64,000 bases of DNA from Ignelater luminosus (Eukaryota; Arthropoda; Insecta; Coleoptera; Elateridae), in the NCBI GenBank assembly GCA_011009095.1, contig VTPC01090611.1, forward strand, positions 223,498 to 287,497, read 5' to 3'. The notes under the pieces were generated by a model. That model did not search any database and was not told where the DNA came from. It worked only from the letters and a program-made list of their open reading frames with translations. Of this stretch, positions 53,953 to 64,000 are shown piece after piece (the stretch's first letter is position 1; every line of letters begins with the position of its first letter). The position numbers and the translations under genes are program-made.

Positions 53953-56900
53953 TAACTTCAGCATTCTTTTCTTTATTTGCTGCGTTTGGCGCGCTGTTTA
54001 AAATCTCTTACTACATTATTGTGTGAAATTCTCATATTTAACAAAATTTGATTTTTTAAGTACTTATTATCAAGATTATATATTAAATAATAAATAAACT
54101 ATGGCGTTCTAATAAATAACTAAATCTTCAGAGGAAGATCTATCACTGTTTCACGTGTTTGTGGGCGAATAATAGGTTTTCACAAGGAAACAGGCATTTA
54201 ACCTAAAATTTCATTTTGCCGACTGTGGAGCTTAGAAAATTTCTTGCTGCTAGATTATCAATTAGTATTATTATGTAATTTTGTGTTTTTCATATACATA
54301 CAATAGGTTACGAAATAATGTAAAATTTGCAGTTCTAATAAATGAATAATTACTGACTTCATTTTTTTATACTCTTAGTTGTTCTTCTAAAACTTTCTTT
54401 GTTCCATCCGCTATGGCAGTAAAATGCGTTTCCAGTACCTATAAGTGCACGTAATGGAAACGCCTCAAGAACAAACTATTGTCAGATGGTAGGTATTATT
54501 GAAAATACAATGTTATGCAAAATGGAAGATTCCTTGCTTACATTACTACTTGACAAAAGACCACGTCAGTCATCCCAAACGGAGAGTAAAATATTGTATT
54601 TCTCTCTTAATACAAAGCCCGGGGACAGGATTAAACTATTTCTGATAGATTTCTGTAAAGGAAAAAAATGTTTCAAAAAATTGTCTACAGGAATTATGAC
54701 AATGAACATTTTTATTATCTTTAAGTTGATGAGCAATCTATACTTCGCATGCGTTACAAATTTCGCTCTGAAATTTTCTGTGCAGCTGAATGTCAAATTG
54801 CAGGTGGACTTTGTTAAACTGCTGTTACACTGTCTCTATTGTTAAAAGCTATCGTTCATCTCAAAACGGTATTCTTTGATGGAATTTCATCAAGTTGTCG
54901 GACTACAACAGCCTTTTATTGATGACCTATATGATCAAAAACTTACAAATCGATGTGACTCTGATTGCGAAAGTATTTCTAATCATGAATTAAGCATTTC
55001 AAGCTATTGCGGCGTTATAAGAATATCGAAGACAAGATCCTCATGGAAGAAAAAAATCAAAATACTACCTCGAGTTGGTTTGTATAACGCATATCTTACG
55101 GGTCAAACATTAAAACTAAGTTTTTTTGGCTAGATTTCTGATTGAAAGGTAGTCTTGCCTTTATATGAGCCAATTTGGTCTAATCTGAATCAACTATTGA
55201 AAACTACAGTCTTAGTGTGTAGAGTGTAGAGAAAGATTCCAGAGCAACTAATAATCTAGTAACTAATTCCTCAAAATTTTAGGAAACCAGCGAATTGATG
55301 TGCTAATCTAGTTGTATTGAAAGTACCGTATTTCAAGAGGGGTGGCATGTTCAAAAACGTAATTGCTGGTCCAGTCAATGTTTAATTTTTCTACTTATAC
55401 AGAATGTCTTGTCTAGCTAAAAAAATTTCTAAATTTTTTACATTTCGATCTCTAGATTATAAAAATTAGTTAGAACATGATGTGTGATAATTTCCGCATA
55501 ATAAAAGGTGAGAAAATACAATATTTGATGAAATGTTGTATAAACTGTTCTAATCTAGTTTTGTAATCGAGAAGTTAACTCATGAATGATTCTTGAAGAA
55601 TAGTCCTAGAATATTAGGATTTAGAACGACAGACAGACCACCTGTATAACAAAGAAAACCAGATGTAAGTAAATGTTAATATTCATTTGTTTTACAAGAA
55701 ATAGCAAGTTTTCTTTTCACTACAGTAAAAGGCAATTTTTGCAGATTCATTTATAAGTCATAATTAATTTACCTACAAAAACTATTCCATATCTGTGAAT
55801 TTACAAAACTAAAATAATCCCAACCTTCAATGTCACTTTTTCCAAGTTATTCACAAAATGTAGACTTTACAGCTGAAAATATATCACAATGTAATTGCAA
55901 AGCACTTTACATAGGCATAACATGTTCCACTACTTACGATTAGCCACCATCGTAAAACGGGCGATTAAACGTGTCTAAACTTGACATCCATCAGTGTAAA
56001 TGACATGTTCATTATTTGCTCTATTTTCTTTATTATTAGATTGAATCTGTCTTTATGAATTAGATCAATATTACAGGCTCTGCAGGTTTGCGACACATTT
56101 TTCTTGATGAAATGTCACATTGTAATGGAATTTTATATTGATGATGCGATGCTACGTTTTTGTTTGCAGTACTTGATTTATTAGCAGACATTATGTGTTT
56201 CGGTTTTGATATAGTTTTGACGAACGTGTTTTATTTTATGCGATCGTAACAGCCATTATTTTATTATTTTAGAATAATTAATTGTTATGGATGGTTTTCA
56301 GAACGCTTACATTTTAAAATATTATAAGTTGCAGTTACGTAAGAGGAAAGCGTTGCAATTGTCTATTTCGAGTACAGTTTTCGTAGTAGTGATAACTGAT
56401 ATGTAACCACAGTAATACAATTAGAATATTACTGAAACTATAATTAATGGCTCAAGCACAATTAATGGGATCCTTCATCATGTGGACAAAGTCTATATGG
56501 CTTGCAATCAACCAGCAGGAAATTCATCAATGTACTATTGCAGCAAATCAAAAACGTTTCTGGTACATTCTAATCAATAATCAAAAAGATGAATTTAGGT
56601 AGTGTATAAAGCCAATCGATAAGGCAGACATCTTAAAAATATTGTTGCTACTTCAATAATGTTTCATTTAATGTTAATTTTTCAAAACATATTTGACAGG
56701 TATTTAATCCTTAATTACAAACTGTCAACACTAAACCTTAATTGCTAAAAAGCGCACTCAAGGCAAAAAGCTTCTGCGTAAAAGAAGTTATCATATTTAT
56801 AAATTATTTTTTGTGGACCCTTAAAGCGAGTTTCATCTTAAAAATATATGTACTTACTTCAAACTTCTTGTTAGTTTTGATAATAATTCAACCGAATTTT

Positions 56901-57164
56901 CTTTTATAATACTTTGAAATTGTAATTCTGAAAATTAAAATAAACTCTTAAATATAAGTTCTGCTACAAAAAAAAATTGAAAAAGACCACCCTGTATAAT
57001 AAGTTCTTCTAGTTAGAATTTTCGTAATTACTTTCAAACATTGAAAACTAAGTTTATTCTTGTAAAGCTGAAAGCATTCCAGCTTTGCTTAATTATACCG
57101 GGCAGGATCAATTAGTTTGATGTAATTACTTATTAAACAAATGTGTAACGTCAAGTTTATCTTG

Positions 57165-57610
57165 GTTTTAGCCTGCAAATGCAGAACTACGAGATGTGGA
57201 TTTTGTTTACTGGTTGGCAGATAGAAATACACGTGAGGCACAAGGGCTGTACCAAGAACAATTTTGTAATTGTACGGTATCAGCGTAGGATACGTTCTAT
57301 TTGGCTTATTTGCCAACAATATCATTTATTGATAAAGCAGAATTTACTATAGACGGGATCAACAAGTTCTATTTTCAATTAATGCTTAGAGTGGTACAGC
57401 CTGTCTCTCCAGATTAATTGGCAAATTCATATATGGATCGCTCAAAAATAACTGAACCGGAGTACCAAACGAAGTTCTTTTTGAAATTCGTCAACAAATG
57501 TGGTACATGCATAATGGTGCACCATCGTATTGTTTGATTCAAGTACAATAGTACTTGACGGAAACTTTTTGCTGAAGATATGGATAAGAACGAGGTAAGC
57601 CAGTTGTCTT
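57165..57610 (+). mobile_element. Decayed DUF4817-type DNA transposon (mariner-like, internally deleted)
   Basis: Plus strand reads NAELRDVDFVYWLADRNTRE then AQGLYQEQF, the helix-turn-helix module annotated as DUF4817 in insects. A large internal gap leads to FIDKAEFTIDGINKF (first catalytic Asp region, usually FTDEAEFTRDG), then MWYMHNGAPS around 57500 (family MWFQHDGAPPH) and RYG-ERGKPV around 57580 (family RWIGRGGPV). Order and spacing support one degraded copy. Contains stops and a deletion; inactive. Confidence 0.75.
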
Positions 57611-60600
57611 TTATATATTGTCATTTTGGCTTAGTATTGCAATAAGTGACTTTAAAAGTATGGAACAATAAATCTCTAAATAATGTTGATGTAAAAAGCG
57701 TTAGAGAGCAACTATAAACATGTTTAATGGTTACAATACAGTTGCTCAAAAGAAGAGAAGATAATGCAACAATAAAAACATTTTTTGGTGAAGTTCTGTT
57801 TTTATTAATTAAAAGTAAACCGTAATTATTTACTGACACCTCTGCACAAACATTGCTTTAACAAACAAATCTTTAAAAGCAAGTTTTTTAAAAAATTAAA
57901 AAGTATGGATGGAATTCTGTGTTAGCAAACAAACCTCGTATTGATCTTTTTTTTTTATTTGATGTGGTATTTGCTAAATATTAAAAAGTTTTGCGTGACG
58001 CTGGTTTTGTATAATTAAACCTTTGAAAGCAATAATTTGTTTTAGTTTAAATAAAAAATAAATGTCCTTGGTCTGAAATATTTTTTACCTAAATACAAAA
58101 TTAGTAAATCTTCAATTCTAACATTAAATGACGTGATTAAAATAGCAAAATCTGTTTAAGTATACTCTGTTGCTATACTATGTGACATTAACAGGTTTTC
58201 ATACCTCATGTTAAAGTATTTATGTCATTATGTTTATGACTTTACATGCATCATCATTAGACTTTCTGTAGTACTTGTTACTGCTACTAACATTAGTGCT
58301 TTATTAGCTCTTACTTCTTTTATTTGTTAAAATCCAGCAGCGTATAGTAATGATTTCGTATGACATTGTTATAAAATGTGCTTGATTTAGCTCTTCCTCG
58401 TGTAATGCTAAATTAGCGTCTTTACGATCTCGTATAAGTCTAATTACATCTACAAGGAGTTAATGGATTTTACTGACAAACTGAGATTGTTAATTTATAG
58501 CGAGAAAACGTATATTTTGTCAAGTGGTACTCATGCCTAATTTCGTCTTACTGTGCAATTACTGAGGACTACATTTACGTACATTAGTAGTATGCACTAA
58601 ATGTATGCCGAATAATAGAGCTTTCTTGCATATTGCTTTTAATATAAAAAAATAAATAGAATTGATCTGTAATTTATAAAAATAATTCTTTATTGTAAGG
58701 GGTGATTAAGAAAAATTGTTTCACTTTCTAAAACTGTGACTTACGAAGATGTTCCAAAAATTGTTTAAATAAAACACGGATTATAGTAATACAAGGTGTA
58801 TTTTCAGATGTGTTCAAATCATCTTTCTTTATTTAAATTTGTTGTTTTCTATTTAATTAAAAAAAAATATAAAAAATAAAAAAAATGTAGTTTAACTGTG
58901 AATACACCATACCTAAATCTCTTAATACTAATTCAATTTCACCATATTGCAAAAATCTCAAATTTAGAATAAAAATTAGCTACATCTAAAATTAGAAAAT
59001 CCCCTAAATTGGCATCAAGGTTTTTAATTCACGTTCAAGCCGGAGTTCACAAAATTCCTATTTAACTTTCTAGAGTTTTCATGAAATTATTTTTTGATAT
59101 GGAAATTTTTAAATATTTACTTTGTTAACTAAAATTTCCAGATAAAATGTTTAAACCGTTCTTATGTTTGTTTAACAAAAGTAATTTAGGTTGTAATAGT
59201 TACATTGTATAGATAATAGGCAAATATTATACATGTTAGGTTAAGCTGCGTATACCCGTTGGATATTATTTAGTAAATATTAGCAGAACAATCAATTACT
59301 TATTAAAAAGCAAACCGGACTCTAGAATAAATACAAATATAATTGGAAAACTTCAAGTTTTTCAAACTAAAATTATTTGTTTTGGTAGTTCAATCTAGCT
59401 TTAGGTAAATTCATTTTCACCTCAGAGAAAAAAGTCTGTTTTTGTAATTAGAAGTTCATTGTTAGATACAAGCAAAACCAGACTTTAACAAATTATTTGA
59501 TGAATCTTTCTATTGAAACTACTCTTACAAATGAGAGAAAAATATGCGGTATAAAAATTAATTTAATATAAAATTAAAATTCTTTTCTCGTCATTCTAAA
59601 TAACTTATGTTAATACAAAAATGTTATTTCGATTTATCGCGTTTATTTTTAATAGTAGTAGGCCGGTAGTGTAAGATAAGTCTTTTTTAACAATGTGAAA
59701 ATATTTCCTTTCTATAGTTATTTAACTGATAAAAAATTAAAATTTATCCAATAATAAACAAAAAAGTTACAAGGTATATATGAAAAATGAGACACTGTAT
59801 ATCTGTATAAACAGGGTGCTTTAAAAATGAGTGCAAATATTTAGCAAACGCATTTCTTTACAAAAAGTAAACTTTTTGTCTATAGAACTTTCTTTCCTAA
59901 AGTATACTGTTTCTAAGATACGGAATGTTAAAGTTCAAATTAAAACTTCTTCTTTTCTCAATATTTCAAGAACAAAAGAAGATATCTAAATGAGATTTCC
60001 TACACGCTTACTACTTTAAAGTATCTACTGTTTAGGTAGTTTCAAATTTGATATTCCTACCAGAAGCCGAGAATTGTGGTTAAGCTAGCTCTCTACGCTA
60101 AAACAATTGTTACGCTACTGAAGAATTAAAAGATGTTTTTATTTTAGGAACCAGCAATCGATTTAAAACAAAAAGTTACTTCTACGCTTTTTCTTAGTAA
60201 AATCGGATTTTTAAAACCTATTGTCTCCAAGGTTATACGTCATCTCAAACACAGGATGCAATTATTCGCATCGTATTCCTTGACAAAAATCAAGTGTTTT
60301 TGTCGTTTAACACTTAAAGTGCTTTGTATTCGAGATACATGAAGTCAAAGTTTACTTAAAAACAAGAAATCTTGAAAATGGTGCACTTTAGAAAATAAGA
60401 TTATCTGGTAGAAAAAACTTAATCTTTTTTTTGCTATGACTTATGACCTTATCACAGGTCATTGAACTTGAGAGGTTTTGAAAAATTCGATTCTATTAAA
60501 AAAACAGCCTATTTTACGTAAGAGTAACTTTTTGTCCCAAATCGATCCCAGACGCACGCCTATAGACCTAAACTCAACTTTGGCGAGATTAAAATACTTG

Positions 60601-61440
60601 CCGGGTTTAAATATCCAAATACAACGCCTATACTCGAACTGTTTTGATTTTTGGCATTAAGGTTCCCATAGTTTTGTCAACCTGTGTCTGAACAATATCT
60701 TTGAAAACAATAACATCAGATTAGTTTGCTAAAACTTTCAAATTTTACTTTTGGTGTGTCACATCAGCTTTAATTATTTTCTGATTCACAAAGTACAAAC
60801 ATTCTTTAAGTTCGCCAATGTGCTTTTTGTTTGAGGTCAATATCCCTTAACTGGGCCCAATTCTGGGGTATTTGCTGTATTTATGCGATGCAATTGTCTG
60901 CCATGAACTACAAGGGATCTTTCAGACAGTGAAATATGGCTAAATTTGGCCAAAACACCGTAGTTATAGTGTGTTTGCGAATCAGTGGCACGAAACGTTT
61001 TTTGGATACTTTTGTTGATTGATCCTTGGTTGAAGAATAGCTTACTTTTCCAGTCGCATATTGATTTTTTTCAAAAATCCAATTGTGCACGGCTAGATAA
61101 GTCGGTGGTTCCCTGAGTGGCAATAACATTAATGCCGACTTCTGTAGGTGTATGGGTGCGTGTACACTCATATGCAATATATTGGTGGGTGCAATGCACT
61201 CATACGAAGTAAAACTCTCCTAAAGTCAATTTAATGAATTTGTTAATTTTCTTGTTTTTCAGTTACATACTTGTAAGTTGTTTACATATTTTTTGTTTCA
61301 AATATTTGTCTACTTCTTTATGTTTATATCTTTTGTAAATAAAGGGTCTTTAGATTAGTATGCAGTTCTAGATCTTATTTTAAAAAAGTCATGTACCTAT
61401 GTTAAGCACAAACATGAAATCGCTCATTGGGTGAAAAAAC
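57611..61440. other. AT-rich upstream DNA
   Basis: Nothing coding recognised. Starting near 59808, AACAGGGTGCTTTAAAAATG resembles the end motif of a small dispersed repeat. 59,880-60,600 has the CTAAGATACGG / ATATTTCAAGAAC wording typical of degenerate interspersed repeats. Confidence 0.5.
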
Positions 61441-61442
61441 CT

Positions 61443-62000
61443 CCCAGAACGCGTTCTGGGCTGTGTAAAACACCCAAAAAGCGAAATTCCGTGTCGTGGT
61501 CCTTTCACGACCACAATGTGTTTGGACGATTAAAAACTACCAAAACGTTCCTAACGCGTTGTGGGTTGTATTTATCTAAATATCCAAACACTGCTGTTAA
61601 CAGGTTTGAACGTATGATCAGTGTACTTGTCACTAGTATGTGAGTGACTACAAGCGGAATTTGAAGCCATGTGTGTATCGAATGGTGACAAAATAACTTT
61701 TGAAGAGAAATCAAAACTTTTAATAGGTTATGATATAAGACCTTTAAATTTTGGTATAGACTATTGCAAATTTATTATTTTTTTTACTTTCCTTCAACCT
61801 AATTTCTAAGATAAGCTTGTTTGTGGTAAATAATGAACCGCCAGAACGCTTTATGGGAGCTTTTGAATAACCATGACCCAAATTTCATTTCTTGTTAACT
61901 TTTAATCATTCAGAACGCGTTGTGTTTACTCTGAAACAATCATCTATCAAAAATTCGCTTTCTGGATGTTTTAAATAGCTCAGAACGCATTCTGGACGTT
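61443..62000. repeat. Cluster of CAGAACGC-NNTTCTGG motifs
   Basis: A perfect 18-bp palindrome CCCAGAACGCGTTCTGGG sits at 61443-61460. Related sites: TAACGCGTTGTGGG (61552-61565), CCAGAACGCTTTATGGG (61841-61857), CAGAACGCGTTGTG (61911-61924), CAGAACGCATTCTGG (61981-61995). The last three are 68-70 bp apart, so part of the cluster is a degenerate ~70-bp tandem repeat. Possible protein-binding array or simply an old satellite. Confidence 0.6.
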
Positions 62001-62339
62001 TTTTGCTCAATAACCGATTTTGATGTTTTCATACTTGTTCTTATTTGAAAGTTTATGCACTCATATGCATGTTTATGTTAATTAATGCAGAGAATTCAAG
62101 ATGATGTAACTACTTATTACGAGTGCAAGAAAGTTTGGTTCGTCCTTGCGAGTTATGTATTTAGGTGAAAAGTCATTCTGTTGAACATTTATTGTAATCT
62201 TATGATTTGCCTTCTGCATTTCTTAAATAAATTGTTTATTATCAGATTATGGTTATTACAGATCTTAAAACCTCTATGACTTGTGAATAAAAGAAAATCG
62301 ACCCGTCGTCTTTTTCTTGGAATTATATGTACTTACCCT

Positions 62340-62740
62340 TGATAAAGTTTGTAAAGAAGCTAGTAAATTCACTCCCAATCGAATACCTGTAGTATAGCCA
62401 ATCGGTTTATCTTTGGTACTTTCCGTTTCTTGTCCACTTTACCTACTGATATGGATCTGTTGGTTTTCACTATTTCCCTAATATTAGTCTCAAAAGCTTG
62501 GTTGGCCAAATTCTTCGGACGTTTTGGTCTCGGTTTAGTTTAATGGTCACGGTTATAACATGGTATAATTTTGTAAACAGTCGACTTGCCCGTTTTATAC
62601 AGTTTTGTAACCATAGAAAAAGACATACCAGATTTTAATGCGCATCTTTCTTTTCTTTGTTCTCCATCTCTGTCAAATTATAAGTATTGGCGTGCTTGTT
62701 CTCCAAACATATGATGTCCAAAGTGACACAGTACACTAAA
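62340..62740 (-). mobile_element. Tc1-like transposase N-terminal fragment
   Basis: Minus strand from about 62680 reads EQRKERCALKSGMSFSMVTK, LYKTGKSTVYKII, then after one stop TKPRPKRPKNLANQAF and NIREIVKTNRSISVGKV. This is the two-helix-turn-helix arrangement with the basic GRPRK-like hook of Tc1-type transposases. The catalytic region is absent. Ancient fragment. Confidence 0.55.
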
Positions 62741-64000
62741 TTAAAATTTTTAAGTGAGTTATTATATATATATATTCACAGGGATAGAAATTTTGAAAGA
62801 ATCTGGGGCATTCTTTTTAAAGAAAATTGAAATTTCTTGTCATCGATACAGATTTATGGAGAAAATGGAACAAAAATTGACAATGATAATAAAAATAAGT
62901 AAAACTCAAAATATTGGTTTACCTGTTTCAACGTATTTGCGAAATATTATTGGTATTAAAATTATTGAATTTATTCCACAAGTTCTTTCTACGCTGTATA
63001 ATAAACAGTTTATGAATAACACGCTTGTTTTAGTTTGACCCATCTCAAAACGAATCCAATTTTTTTTAAAGAAAAAGAAAACGAAAAATTCTTGAATGAA
63101 GTGTAAAGATATAAATTTGTTACATTGTTTTCATGAACATAAATTTATATTAGCAGGTTAATGAAATTTCGTGTGATTGACGACAACAAAATTTATTAGT
63201 GGACTCCGTGTTGTGATTGACTTCCTTCATCATTCACTTTATTCGTTTTCATTAAAATTCGAGTGTGTTAGACAATATTTTACAATAATTGCCTTAGTTA
63301 AAAAGTTTGTGATTAATAATCCTCTTCAAACATTTTTAACTTTCTAGAAGTTTTGATTACGAGATTTAAATGTTTTTATTTGGTAACGCCAAAATTTTGA
63401 TTTTCTAACAATTTAAAAATTGAATATAATTCAGGTTCATTTATCATAGTATTTTGCAGAATGACCCTTTTCAAAGTATACATAGGCTTATGAGACACGT
63501 TTACAAATATAAACCTGATAGCATCATTTTACTTAAGGGATATAGGACGTCTAAATAAATACACATATGACAGATAGGCACATGAAAGTTTAAAGTGAAA
63601 CAGTGATACAATACGTGTGTCTTTCGGCTGCTCCTTCAATCATTTTTGACGGGATTTTAAATAAATAAATGCTTGGCTTACATCAGAATGCGAGAAAACG
63701 CGTTGTGTTTTAACAATAAAATAAAACTAGCTCTAGACATGTCTTGTTATAAATAAGGATAAAACTACGTCTTCCTAAACTAGGATAAAAAAAGAATGAA
63801 AAAGAATTTGCCAGCAGAACCTCTCGAAATGAACGTTCCAGATTAAATGTTAAAATGGAAAGGCTAAAACGAGGCTCTGTCGTATTTAGTAATTCTGGTC
63901 AGTATTTTAATGATCTGATGCTTAAACTTATTTAGGTTTAATTAATGTAATGTAAGTTAAAACTGGAATATAATCTTAAAATAGAATTTTAGTGAATTTG
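62741..64000. other. Right edge, no gene recognised
   Basis: AT-rich. A 94-codon plus frame (62754-63038) has no recognisable similarity and begins in a TA repeat. Around 63685-63710 AACGCGTTGTG echoes the motif cluster at 61.4-62 kb. Confidence 0.5.

Larger units (their letters stand above)
50060..57100. other. Upstream region with no recognised gene
   Basis: AT-rich. Open frames at 51378-51632, 54486-54845 and 54876-55133 (plus) were read and resemble nothing known; all are short. A (TAA)6 tract lies at 52788-52805 and a 19-bp tandem repeat at 53896-53952. Confidence 0.55.

Noticed and set aside
54486-55133. Two adjacent plus-strand frames (119 and 85 codons) considered as a small two-exon gene.
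   Set aside because: No similarity, no convincing splice sites linking them, and an equally open minus frame overlaps the first.
1-64000. CRISPR arrays, bacterial operons, rRNA genes.
   Set aside because: No regularly spaced identical repeats, no bacterial ribosome-binding sites with dense ORFs, and no conserved rRNA cores were seen.

Overview
The window looks like arthropod, most likely insect, nuclear DNA. It is AT-rich, carries mariner/Tc1-type and RTE-like element remnants of kinds common in insects, and holds one very large spliced gene whose introns are either 51-64 bp or kilobases long. I see no bacterial-type gene organisation, no CRISPR array and no complete second protein gene. The species cannot be named from the sequence.

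The dominant feature is an axonemal dynein heavy chain on the minus strand. I traced 28 coding exons from a start codon at 50049 down to 2323. Every junction keeps the reading frame, giving 10,185 nt or 3,395 codons. The product aligns throughout with the outer-arm beta heavy chain group (vertebrate DNAH9/DNAH11/DNAH17, sea urchin beta chain, Drosophila Dhc93AB and kl-5). It contains the N-terminal tail, the linker, AAA1 to AAA4 each with an intact P-loop, the coiled-coil stalk with the microtubule-binding domain, and the first residues leading into AAA5. The remaining part (most of AAA5, AAA6 and the C-terminal domain, about 1,100 residues by comparison with the family) is not in the window and must lie beyond base 1. 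Alignment statements rest on recalled family sequences, not on a database search.

Layout, in the direction of transcription. 64000-50050: upstream DNA with no recognisable gene, two decayed DNA-transposon pieces, and a cluster of CAGAACGC motifs near 61.4-62 kb. 50049-49818: exon 1. 49817-41613: an 8.2 kb intron with a tRNA-like SINE head and small repeats. 41612-40106: a compact exon cluster (N-terminal tail). 40105-35220: an intron with a 5'-truncated LINE. 35219-33230: five tail exons. 33229-28797: an intron with a mariner-type element and a degenerate tandem repeat of roughly 105 bp units. 28796-27587: the largest exon (1,210 nt). 27586-23875: an intron with a (GA)23 microsatellite. 23874-21807: linker exons, with a candidate 30-nt microexon. 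21806-17615: an unexplained intron. 17614-17163: AAA1. 17162-12796: an intron with a Penelope-like fragment and a 59-bp minisatellite. 12795-11145: AAA1/AAA2/AAA3 exons, including a 53-nt intron that appears to use GC-AG splice sites. 11144-7887: an intron with an internally deleted mariner. 7886-6107: AAA3 and AAA4. 6106-3718: an intron. 3717-2323: stalk, microtubule-binding domain and the approach to AAA5. 2322-1: a TATCGATA-rich simple repeat and a LINE 3' end.

I found no strong case for an undescribed biological system. The most checkable oddities are the GC-AG intron, the candidate in-frame microexon in the linker, and the clustered palindromic motif upstream of the gene.
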